DNA of 64,000 nt, taken from the NCBI GenBank assembly GCA_003184365.1, contig NKYR01000097.1:97198-161197 (forward strand). The letters run 5' to 3'. Source of the stretch: Evernia prunastri. Lineage: Eukaryota; Ascomycota; Lecanoromycetes; Lecanorales; Parmeliaceae. Both the position numbers and the translations under genes were made by a program. The notes beneath the pieces are model-generated. The model saw only the letters and a list, made by a program, of their open reading frames with translations, did no database searches and had not been told where the DNA came from. Of this stretch, positions 54,971 through 64,000 are shown piece by piece; position 1 is the stretch's first letter; each line of letters starts with the position of its first letter.

Positions 54971-55054
54971 GTCGACAACGAGCATGCACTCGATGGATGA
55001 ACGACCAGTGAGGTCGACAACGAGCATGCACTTGATAGACGAATGACGAGGGAG
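54971..55054. repeat. 42 bp tandem duplication, two diverged copies
   Basis: Copies at 54971-55012 and 55013-55054 share the first 19-20 bases exactly (GTCGACAACGAGCATGCACT) and then differ at several sites, including C-to-T and G-to-A changes. Both encode a HALD stretch resembling the region before helix 1 of the adjacent MFS relic. Confidence 0.85.
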
Positions 55055-56520
55055 GTCATCACGCACGTTTTGCCCTTGCCCTTCCGCTCAATTAATTGAC
55101 CGACATAATGTTGGCAACTGCACAAGGTCCCCCGCTCGGACCTCAAATCCAAAAAGCAAGTTCAACGTTACCCTCAGTCTCCTACGATCCCTACATCAAT
55201 TTTCCACGTCCCAACCAACTGGTTTCTCAAGACCATCGGCAACGGAACTACCTCCTAGGGCTCATCAGTCCCCAACGGTTGGGATAATCACGAAGGTGTC
55301 TAGGCACTGTTGAGAGCTATAGCGGCCTTATCGCTGCACAGTTCTTCTTAGGCTTCAAAGAAGTAGACTTGCTTGGGGTCATGGTCTTCTATTTGTCAAC
55401 GTTTCACCCTCCACACGGCTGGACTTTCGTTCGGGACGTTCTACTGCGCTCCACCTCGGAGTGGAGCCTTTGGTGGGATATTTGCCACTGCATTGGCCGA
55501 GATACGCGCGGACACAATCGATGGCCCTAGATCTTCTTCGTGAAAGGGGCTATTCCGGCTTGTTTCGATATCTTGACGCTGTTCTTGATCCTACATACAC
55601 CTGAATGAGCGACGTACTTGACCAAGGAGCAGAAAGATGCAGCTACTGTTCATATGAAGTTCGATGCTCATGGAGCAGCAATATCTGCAATGCAGAATCT
55701 GAAACGTTCTCATGGACCTGGGCTGGTATGGCTTTTCGCAAAGCAAATACAGTATTTCTGTTCCCAATTTCCGCTTTGCTAACATCACGCCAATCGACAG
55801 CTTTTCTCCGTCCCTTCCCTCGGGTTCCCATCTCGCAGCGATCCTTTCCTGATGGACCAAGGGATGAGATGGAAAACCAGTGCCGGGAGCTCTAGTTTCG
55901 GTGGAGCTGTTCTCATACTTGAAGTGGTACCTGGAAGAGACATGCGAAGTCCGAAGACCTCGAGATCATCGGCCTCAGTCTCGACTTGGGCACCGTCATC
56001 GCACAGCTGTTCGTATCTCCGCCCAACGCGTGGAATAGGAAGCCTTCTATTAAAAATTATCTGCACGTCTATGTCAAAATGATATCGTGGCGCAAGGGCC
56101 AATCATGATAGGGGTTCCTCGCTTGCAAATCTCGGTTACGAATTGCCATTTGTTCCTGCAAGGCCTCTAGTGCATTCTCGAGGATGATTGATCCGAACCG
56201 GTCATCCTACGCGTTCCTGACACAAGTGTAGAATAATCTTCGTCGCTGCAGGTGATTCGAGACTTGGAAGGGTTGCAAGGTTTTCAGCTGAAAGACGTAG
56301 TGGTGTGCTAGGCGTTCTTCCACGCTCTACCAGACTACCACTGTCATGGGTTGGTACTAGTACCATTCAAGCCGCACCTGTATGTGCAGGATCGACAGCA
56401 AGCAAGTCTTGCCAATCATCTTGCGCCAGGGCACACGAGCCGCATAGAGGCTAGATTCCAGCTGGTGCTGCGTTCATCGCAACTTTTACTTGTTTACAAC
56501 ACGATGCGTAACCGAGCAGG
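55030..56520 (+). pseudogene. Relic of an MFS anion:cation symporter (allantoate/nicotinate-permease type)
   Basis: Fragments of the family appear in order but in shifting frames with many stops. LDRRMTREVITHVLP and DRHNVGN (55040-55115) recall the helix 1 region with its DRxNxGN motif; VPTNWFLKTIGNGTTS-stop (about 55206-55255) is motif VPxNWxLKK; AAQFFLGF...VMVFYLSTF (about 55333-55412) is the helix 4 region; GAFGGIFATALAEIRADTID (about 55460-55523) helix 5; LTKEQKDAATVHMKFDAHG (about 55617-55673) the central loop; and ANHLAPGHTSRIEARFQ (about 56408-56460) the helix 10-11 region. No continuous reading frame exists, so it is dead. Transition-type changes (for example CAA/CGA to TAA/TGA) would fit repeat-induced point mutation, but I have not counted them. 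Confidence 0.72.
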
Positions 56521-57483
56521 TCTACGCCAGGGCTGCTTGCCACTGATAAGGTCCTCTCGGTCTCGCTTTCCATCAATAACGGGTTGTTCCTACGGTGAAT
56601 CTTTTCTAATTTTGTCAACGGCCGACATACTTTCCTCTTGTGCAAATATTAATCCTGTCCAGGATGTGCCAAGGAAGAGTTCAGAGCGTGGGCCAAGCTG
56701 GAGAGGGATGCGGACTCCGAACCAAGCACGAGGAGGTTCATGGTTCACTGACATCGGCATTCCAATGTCAGGTACGCCCTTTAGTTTGAAGGCTTCAGGA
56801 CGATCAAGCAGGCTGTGCCGGCAGTGTGCGGTGTCGATACCAGAGCATCGGGTTTGGACGTTGCATTTTGTCAGGTTCGGCCGCAGGTGGAAAAACGATG
56901 AAATTAAAAAAACCAACGTCCCGCATGATGTCCATGTCCATGATCCATTATAGGCAATTGACTATCTTTGAGTTGAGCCACCCACGAGCTACCACGATAT
57001 CAAGGATACTCCAAGTAAGATCCTAAATTCCGCTGATCCTTGTCCGTATCTGTCCGGCCGAAGCAACCCGGGGGTGAAGCTGCAGTTGATTTGAGAAGGA
57101 AACGGGGGCCTGCAGGTAAGCTTATGCTGCATGCATATGCGCATGCAGGTCAGCACGGGATGGCGCATTATAACCATTCAAATGCTTCCAATATATGACG
57201 TCTCCCGGCACGTTCCATATTCAGTGGTAGCTGCGCGCTTGTCGCCTCTTATGTTTTGACTTTCTTTCCTGCGCTCCGCAGCTCCTGTGTTGTTCATTCA
57301 GCGTCTAGCCAAAGTAGCCAACTGCTGGGCCGCGATTCATAGGGAGACCCACTTTTTCCCAGGACTTCCTTATGCAGTCATTCCACTGTTTTCCTCCGGC
57401 ATCTTGCATACACATTGCATACACCACCCAGATAAGGCCGACTCTCTCGAGTCCCTCGAGTATCATCGTACCATAATGGAATA
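56521..57483. other. Intergenic, no supported gene
   Basis: May hold the last decayed bases of the transporter relic. A GCATGC-rich stretch with inverted symmetry lies at 57127-57149. Confidence 0.4.
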
Positions 57484-58038
57484 ATGCCTTGGCTGACAAG
57501 CGAAACCGAGGCTATCGAATTGTCAGACGGGCACATCAGATTCCGACGCAGTACCTTTGACCGCTGCGGGTCCTACAAGTGCTTAGGAACATCGCCAAAG
57601 AAAAAGCCTCATGTTATCAGGGCGTCAGTTGATTCTGAACGCTCTTCTCGTGAAGAATTGGTAAATTCTATAAACTCGTTCTTGTTAGTCTCTGGCTTGT
57701 GCATTATCGAACCAATGCCAGATGAGATCAATGGCGTGCCTGCGGCGACATTATCAAATGATACCCAAAGTATCGGCAAGGGTCTTGGCGCTCGTATCGA
57801 GACTTGTGAGCATGCAGATTCGTAGGTCGACCCTCGGTAGGATGACAGCTCTACTTGCAGGATCGCTGATCTAGAGTCCTTGGTCTATCGGCCCATGTCG
57901 GCACTGCAAATCACCATGGTACCTTCGGTACCTTCTCAAGACCTCTCCATGTTCGGCACCGCTTTATCTGGACATGATTTTCATTGGCGTGCCGAAAAAG
58001 AGTGGGCCAAGCTCTGCAGCGAATTCAAGCACGCATGA
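57484..58038 (+). CDS. Hypothetical protein, two exons
   Basis: Exons 57484-57821 and 57861-58038 close in frame (phase 2) across a 39 nt intron with GTAGGT donor and TTGCAG acceptor, giving 171 residues. The protein is soluble, with no signal peptide or helix of membrane type. It starts MPWLTSETEAIELSDGH and ends FHWRAEKEWAKLCSEFKHA. I recognise no family. The amino-acid mix is balanced and the second exon looks coding, but the very short intron and lack of homology leave doubt; it may be the end of a larger or decaying gene. Confidence 0.4.
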
Positions 58039-58252
58039 CATACCTACCATGACTCAACAAGTCAATAAGTAAGCTAGGCAAGGGCTAGAAGAAGGCAGCC
58101 TCCCCAGCTCTCTACTAACCAGCACAGCACAGCAAGCCATCAGTCGTTAAATCAACACTCGCTGCAGCCCCCGCGGACCCTAGGACCCAGGACCCCAAGG
58201 ACCAACACCTCGTCAACATCAACGTGAATACTTCCCCTTCACCAACTCGACC

Positions 58253-58594
58253 ATGAAGACCTCCACCGCCCTTATGGCTGCATGTGCAGTTGTGTACTCG
58301 GTCTTCTGGTCAGTACAGCATCTCCATTCCTTCATACAATCTAGCATCTTTCTAACCAGCACCAGTCCAGTCGTTGCTGGTCCTCTACCTGAGATACAAG
58401 CCGAAGGCCGTCAATTCAATTCACGCTTCGCCCCTGTTGCTCGTCCCGTATTCCCTCGCAGCTATTGGGACAACGTGACGTCGACCACCACCACTCCAGG
58501 CCCGACAGCGTATAAACGCTCCTACCCCGCCGGACCTACAGCGTCCGCCTTTGTCTTCCATGAGAGACACTTCGGCAAAGAACAAGAAGCATAG
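58253..58594 (+). CDS. Small secreted protein, hypothetical
   Basis: A 113-codon frame beginning MKTSTALMAACAVVYSVFW, a plausible signal peptide, with a CACC-like start context (CGACCATGA). The rest is Pro/Thr/Ser-rich with one sequon (NVTS) and ends HERHFGKEQEA. An internal intron is possible: a GTCAGT at 58309 and an AACCAG at about 58360 would remove the segment SVQHLHSFIQ and join in frame to TSPVVAGPLPE. No family recognised. Candidate secreted or effector-like protein; evidence is limited to the leader and start. Confidence 0.4.
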   Translation: MKTSTALMAACAVVYSVFWSVQHLHSFIQSSIFLTSTSPVVAGPLPEIQAEGRQFNSRFAPVARPVFPRSYWDNVTSTTTTPGPTAYKRSYPAGPTASAFVFHERHFGKEQEA

Positions 58595-59401
58595 AGGCCT
58601 CGATAGATGAGTCTTCTCAACGACGACGACCGCAGAAGCTCCTCTTGAGGGTCAGCACACAATTTAGACGGTGACTTGGTGAAGACGGCGTTGATGATAG
58701 AGGACATTCACTTCTTGTAATGAGACCATGATAGAACGCATGAATTTGGTGATGGATGAGGTGGTGATGGACTGGGGTTGTTGCCAACAAATCGCCAGCT
58801 GGGCAGCTCTAATTTTCCTTTGGGGCTTGGGAGTCTTCGAGTTTTTGACACTGTCGCTAGTTCAGAGTTATTGATGACGATGACGACGCCAATCCCTTAT
58901 AAGCATCATGATCATATCACTCCTTGGTTGCACGAGCCGGTGCCGCTTCGTAACCGTGCCTGTCCAACCTACTGACTGTTGGTATTTTAACCCTACAGTC
59001 AATGCCTGACGACATGGATCGCTTTGTTCGGGCTGTACTACGGCACACAACATCTTTTGTACGGCATGAATATTGCCTCTGGCGTTCGTCTTCGTCTTCG
59101 TCCTTTCTTACAATGTACGAGTACTAAGGAAGAAGACAACGAAGGAAAGGTGCTTTGTCCGGCTACAATATCATCTCAGCAATGTGATTGTTTGCCATCT
59201 TGCTAACCAAAACAGCAACCCAAGCATTGTCTTCTTCCTGCCTTTATATACGCGTTTCCTCACCCCCCCTTCCACCCACCTCCTCACCAAGCTCCACATC
59301 CTCGAGCTCTCGGCCCCCTCAATTCCCCCCAAGAATTTATTACCACTCAACTTACCACCAGCAACGCAGTCCCGACACCCCGCAACAAAAAAGCAGCAAA
59401 G
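58595..59401. other. Intergenic, no gene seen
   Basis: The last 150 bp are C/A-rich and end in a leader with AAAAGCAGCAAAG before the next ATG. Confidence 0.45.
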
Positions 59402-60109
59402 ATGCATCCCACTACTCTCCTCCTCGCCCTCGGCCTCACCCTCACCGCAACCACCAACGCCGCACCCCTCTCGGCGCCAGCCCCAACCGCAGGCCCAATC
59501 TTCACCCCGATCTGCTGCCGTGTGAACGCGAGCACCGCGACGGGTGCGCCCAACGCCACTGCAGGTGAGTCTCCTCCCCCCCACTATCACTCGCACACGC
59601 CCGACTGCAGGCACGACGCCAACGCCACGAGCCCCCGCGCCTACAACTCCAGCGCTGCACAAGCCGCGTCGCCGTCTGCGGCCTTCAACGCCAGCAGTGC
59701 CTACGCCCACCACCGCCATCACGCCGCCGCCGGCGTTGCGCACAACCACACCGGCGCCGACTGCGCGCACCCTACCCACCGCAACACCACCGCCCCGACG
59801 CACCACCACCAACTCCCATTGCACAACGCGACGGCTCCCCCGACGCACCATAACCACACGGACCACGACTGTGCCGACGCATCGCACCGCAACGGCACCA
59901 CCACCACCGACCGCTACGGCGAGAAAGCGGCGACGTGTCTCGGCACCGAGTGCCCAGCCACGAGGGCCGAGGTGGATAGCGCGGGGGTGGTGGCGACGGG
60001 GGGCGTTGCCAAGAGGGGCAAGCGCGGGGGTACCATTTCGGGGACGGGGATGGCGTATGTGGACGTTGCGAGGGAGATGTCTGGTGCGGGAATCGCGGGG
60101 GGGGTGTGA
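59402..60109 (+). CDS. Secreted His-rich, sequon-rich protein
   Basis: A 235-codon frame with a clear signal peptide (MHPTTLLLALGLTLTATTNA, cut before AP). The mature protein has more than ten N-x-S/T sequons (for example NAST, NATA, NATS, NHTG, NTTA, NGTT) and over 25 His, many in HHRHH, HHHQ and HHNHTDHDC clusters, which could bind metal ions. Cys appear in pairs around the repeats (DCRHD, DCAHP, DCADA). A dibasic pair of sites (VAKRGKRGG) near residue 203 could be cut by Kex2, releasing a Gly-rich tail. Codon third positions are mostly C, supporting this frame over a second open frame that a possible 46 nt intron (59565-59610, GTGAGT...CTGCAG) would open. No family recognised. Confidence 0.55.
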   Translation: MHPTTLLLALGLTLTATTNAAPLSAPAPTAGPIFTPICCRVNASTATGAPNATAGESPPPHYHSHTPDCRHDANATSPRAYNSSAAQAASPSAAFNASSAYAHHRHHAAAGVAHNHTGADCAHPTHRNTTAPTHHHQLPLHNATAPPTHHNHTDHDCADASHRNGTTTTDRYGEKAATCLGTECPATRAEVDSAGVVATGGVAKRGKRGGTISGTGMAYVDVAREMSGAGIAGGV

Positions 60110-62327
60110 GGTTGAGCTGAATATGGGTAGGATAGGGTAAGTGTGTGTGTGTGGATCGGTCGGTCGGTCGTGAGATTGGGGCTAGTGGGGTGTTAGTGGA
60201 ATTGAGTGGATGGGCTATTGAGGTGGATTCGCTGATGTGAGAATGTGTAGTAAGGGTGCAGATACGAGTAGAGGCTTGAGGGAGAGGGTGGGCTAGAGAG
60301 AAACGAAGGGATTTTTTCGAGAAAAAGAGTAATTATAGAAAGCTTTTTTGGTGATCGCTTTCCACGCCCACACACACTGTACACACATGATCACCGATTT
60401 TCCTTCTTCCATAAAGACACCGTCCAAAGCCGCCGCTTCGGAAGTCCCGTTCCTTCCTTCGTGTCAGAAATAGTTCGTCGCTAAAACGGATATTTCTATA
60501 TCCTATATCCCTGCCATTCTTCCCATCCAGAAGATCATCTTGCAATAATAATGCCCACATTTGCCCATTTTCGATAGTACGGTACGGTGCGTACTGGAGT
60601 TATTTGGATTCTCTCTCTCTTTTCAAGTTTCTACTCTACCTACCTACTTAACTTATCTTACCTACCTACTTAGCCAGATGCAGAGCGATCAAGCGAACCT
60701 TACTTGATGATTATTATCGTCTCGTGGAAAACGCCAGGGGCCGTTTTCTCTTCTCTTTTCTTTTCTCTTTTATTTTTCTATTCTATTCTATTTTTTGCGC
60801 CACAAAAACGGGAGAGGAGAAGGATTGTTCAGAGCGGAAGGAGTAACTTACCCTTAGGTATTAGAGATCCACACACAGCACAAAAACCCGACTTCTTTCA
60901 ACTTTCGCAACTTCCCTGCCAAACAACTACCACACATCTTTACACATTTTTACACAAAGGGGCTTTTTTGTCCGTCGGAGGATTAAATTCTGTTTTAATC
61001 TTGCGAAAAAAGCCACGCCGACTGGGATTTCACACACCTACAACATACCTTCGGGCTGAAAAATGCGCGCCTCCCGTCAGCCTACCTATATTCCCTCCCC
61101 CCACCAACTGAATCTCTAGACTCTACCTACCTATATCTCCCTCTCTTGTTCTTTCCCACCCAGAAATGTACATGCGTATGTACATACCGCAAGTACCGCA
61201 TATACATACGTACATGCCCACGCATCTCTTGCAGCGCGCGCAGCTTTGACCTCCTCTTCCTCCTCCCACTTCCCTCTGTCTCCTTCCCTCTTCTCCCTCT
61301 CCCTCTTCGCACCCAGCATGCCCGAACGAAAAACAAGGCTAAAAGCGGGAAAAGCGAGAGCTGCCAAGGCAGGCAGCGTGAAAAAGAGGGAAAACGCCGA
61401 AAAAATGCCTCAAAGCGACTTTCCTCTTGTGGATGCCAGGGCGCATGGGGCTAATGCATGTCATACATAAGGCGAGGCAAGATTTGAGCAGAAACCCTTG
61501 AGAGGGGGGGGTGCCCGCTAAGCCCGTTAGGGGGGTGCTTGGCGGGCTTTGTTCGTGTAGGTACATGTTATCTGCACTTTTTCTCGCTTTTTCACTTTTC
61601 TGCCTACTGTTTTTTGCATGTACCCATGTAGCGATGGGAGATGGATGTTGCCAACGCAAGGATCCGGGTTGCATACGAGTATGGTTTAGGTAGAGGGGAC
61701 TATCGAATCGTGTCCATGATACAATAATCATTCTTACGGGTATGGGCGGCGGTGTGTGTGTGTGTGTCCCGGGAGTGGACTGAATGGGGAAATGCTACTT
61801 TTCGTCAAAGTTTTTAAGACGAGGAGGAGAAGAGGATGAGAGGCAAGAAGAGGGAAAAGAAGAAAAGATCAGCTCCCTTTTTATTTATTATTATTCATTT
61901 TTATTACTCTTACTTATATCGAATACTATTATTTTTCTACTACAATGTGGTCGCGTGCCCTCTTCACATACTCGTATGAACCAGACTTGACTTTTGAACC
62001 GTTGACTCGGACTGCGTGTCATTTTCACATTTTAGCCTTTGTCTTTATGCTTACTCCAACACTCTACTCTAGCCTTAGCCTGCCACTCCTTCCCACCCTC
62101 CTTCATCCTTCCATCCTATCTCGCTGCCAAAACGGCCAGCACACCCATTGCCAGCACACCCTCAATCCATTTAACCACCACACCCACACACACCCACCTT
62201 TGATCTTACTCATCACTCAATTGCCAAGCCGTCATCACCCCAAGGGTCCTGCCATTCCTGAACGGTGAAAGGCTCCACGTATATGTCACTCGTATAGAGT
62301 TATAAAAGTGATGAATAATAAAGTAAA

Positions 62328-62352
62328 GCCTGTAAGCCTGTAAGCCTGTAAG
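62328..62352. repeat. (GCCTGTAA)3 tandem repeat
   Basis: Three perfect 8 bp units plus a final G. Confidence 0.9.
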
Positions 62353-63719
62353 ACTTGCCCTCCCTCGGTCCGTCTTGCTACGCGCCGTTGGCGGAGCCCC
62401 GTCCGTCCTTTTTGATTTATCCTTTTTCTTGGCCTTTTTCTTTTACCTTTTCTTTCCTACCTGTTATTTTCACATTTGAACAACGACGAATGGTGCATTT
62501 TGAATCTATATGCGCCGCCTTCCCTGTACGCGACGTGGTCTTTCGTGTCATCCTCGCATGAATGTGACATAATCATCATGCATGTACCTACACTCCCTTT
62601 ATTCCCTTTAAAGTCCACACATTAAGGTAAGCTACCTACCTTACCCACTTTCGGCCACTCATGTCCTTTTCCTTACGTCTACGAGTACCGAGACTTGCTC
62701 CGCACATCTACTTTTGGTAATCCCTTCTTTTTCGCTGCTTCGTCAAGGTACCCACCATCGCCCTCCCCAGAGACGGCCGCATCAAAGCCAAGGCAGCGGC
62801 GCCTACTCTACAAAAAAGAGAGGGAAAGAACCTTATGCGACCTTTTTTCCCATCCTACCGTTGCTTGGCTGTGGGGTAAACGCTTCGTGCGGTGGGAGAG
62901 AGGTACCTCCCTACATGTCCGATTCTGACTGAATACGAACCCGCCACTCGATGCTTGGAGTAGGTAAGATAGATGGAGCCACAGAAAAAGGGCTCAACTA
63001 AGTCCAATGGCCATTCAGGCATTTGCGCGCCATTCTGCCACCTTGTAATGCCCATTCTCTCCCTTCATGGAGCACTACGTGGCAATTGTGAGGTGTAAGA
63101 ACAAACCTCCTCTTCTTTCCACATAGGTACCTAGATAGGATACTCCAAAAAGACGAAAAGTATCCACGCGCCTCGTTTCTCTTTACGTTATCCTGCAGCG
63201 CGACGTGTCCCTTCTGGGAGACCAAGAAAACCTTACAATCTCGTTCCGATCATCTCGCTCGAAAAGACAAAATGCTCATAGCGCAAGTACCCGAATACCT
63301 ACACGAGGGGTACATCCCGGGTACACAGAATACCTTCCAAGTCCGCAACTCGAAAAAGGTTGAAAAAAATACAAATGTAGGTACAAAATAATAAAAAGGT
63401 ATACACTGCATCTCCGCGGCATTACTAGTCGGGCTTGGCCCACCTCATCACTCCCTCGCGTCCTGCATCGCCATCTTCCCTCGCTGCAACAACCCCTCCT
63501 TAGCCCCGCAGGGCAGGGCAGCGGTCCCCGCCATCGTTGAAGTATCACCCACCGACTACACCACCACCACCACAGCCCCGTGAGTAAACCTCCACGTCCC
63601 TCACCCTCCTCTCCGTCCAGAGAATAGACGCCTCGGCGTTCGAACCATTTCCACAACGACCCTTTACCAGCCCGTCATCGCCGCGCTCTTAAATCCCTCG
63701 TCGTTCTCCTCCTCTTCCT

Positions 63720-63800
63720 TTTCCTCCCCCCTACCTCGTCCTCCTCCCATCCCCCTCCCTCATCCTCCACTCATCCTCCCCCCTACCTCGTCCTCCCACT
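63720..63800. repeat. Pyrimidine-rich imperfect tandem repeat
   Basis: Two copies of CCTCCCCCCTACCTCGTCCTCC about 52 bp apart within an almost pure C/T tract. Confidence 0.7.
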
Positions 63801-64000
63801 CTTCTCCGTTTTCCCTTCCTCCCTCTTCCGTCTCCTCCGCCATCCGCTCGATCCACGCTCAGACAAAACACCTCTGCATATCAGAGCTTCGCCACGAGCG
63901 AGGTGGAGCTGTGGATGAGTGCGGCTGGGAAGTTTGGGCGGCATTTCGGCCGCTCATGGTTGCGGGTGATGTCGCTGAAGGGAGAGGGTGGGGGCAAGAT

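Larger units (their letters stand above)
60110..64000. other. Gene-poor 3.9 kb to the right edge
   Basis: No gene I can support. Contains TACCTACC-rich stretches (60630-60672), a T/C tract (60740-60795), TACATACG-type words (61165-61220), pyrimidine tracts at 61245-61310 and 63660-63830, and many short low-complexity frames. Frames touching the right edge are too short to judge. Confidence 0.5.

Noticed and set aside
59171..59887. 238-codon minus-strand frame opposite the His-rich protein gene
   Set aside because: Val/Arg/Gly-rich shadow of C-ending codons on the plus strand, starting from a non-ATG codon.
1..64000. CRISPR arrays, insertion sequences, rRNA genes or complete transposons
   Set aside because: No regularly spaced repeats, transposase or reverse-transcriptase motifs or rRNA cores were seen; the organism is eukaryotic.

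Overview
The window reads as nuclear DNA of a filamentous ascomycete (Pezizomycotina). Genes are mostly split by 46-70 nt introns with GTRNGN donors and CTAAC/CTGAC-like branch points. Intergenic DNA is rich in pyrimidine tracts and microsatellites, and the gene families are typical of this group (DUF3112 and MARVEL-like membrane proteins, fungal NLR-type STAND remnants, DHA1 transporters). Class is not certain; Dothideomycetes is my best guess, from gene content alone. Gene models below were spliced by hand; intron phases were checked to close.

Layout. 1-8.7 kb: 5' end of a sulfotransferase-like gene, WDR70-type WD40 protein, complex I subunit NDUFB3, CAF1/POP2 deadenylase and a copper amine oxidase. 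9.9-11.4 kb: a DUF3112-like seven-helix membrane protein. 11.4-15 kb: gene-poor, simple-repeat-rich DNA. 15-17.4 kb: a broken NLR/STAND gene whose N-terminal alpha/beta-hydrolase is intact, whose NACHT core is gone and whose ankyrin end carries three in-frame stops. 18.3-28.5 kb: peroxisomal acyl-CoA ligase, MARVEL-like protein, NIPA-type magnesium transporter, MFS transporter. 31-35 kb: SEC72 and a DHA1 transporter.

35.3-41.8 kb: three adjacent genes, ATP-grasp ligase, sugar-phosphate-cyclase (dehydroquinate-synthase fold) and COMT-like O-methyltransferase. This is the mysC/mysA/mysB set expected for a mycosporine (UV-screen) pathway making 4-deoxygadusol and then mycosporine-glycine or a related amino-acid conjugate. 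The cyclase and methyltransferase diverge from a shared 1.7 kb promoter; the ligase lies downstream of the cyclase on the same strand. A Gfo/Idh/MocA oxidoreductase follows at 42.3 kb and the DHA1 transporter precedes at 33 kb; either could belong to the cluster, which is not shown by sequence.

42-54 kb: oxidoreductase, HPP-family membrane protein, ribosome-biogenesis ATPase ARB1, proteasome ATPase RPT2 and ubiquitin-conjugating enzyme UBC1 (RPT2 and UBC1 are divergent). 55-56.5 kb: relic of an anion:cation symporter-type MFS gene. 57.5-60.1 kb: an unknown two-exon gene, a small secreted protein and a His-rich, heavily sequon-bearing secreted protein. 60.1-64 kb: no gene I can support.
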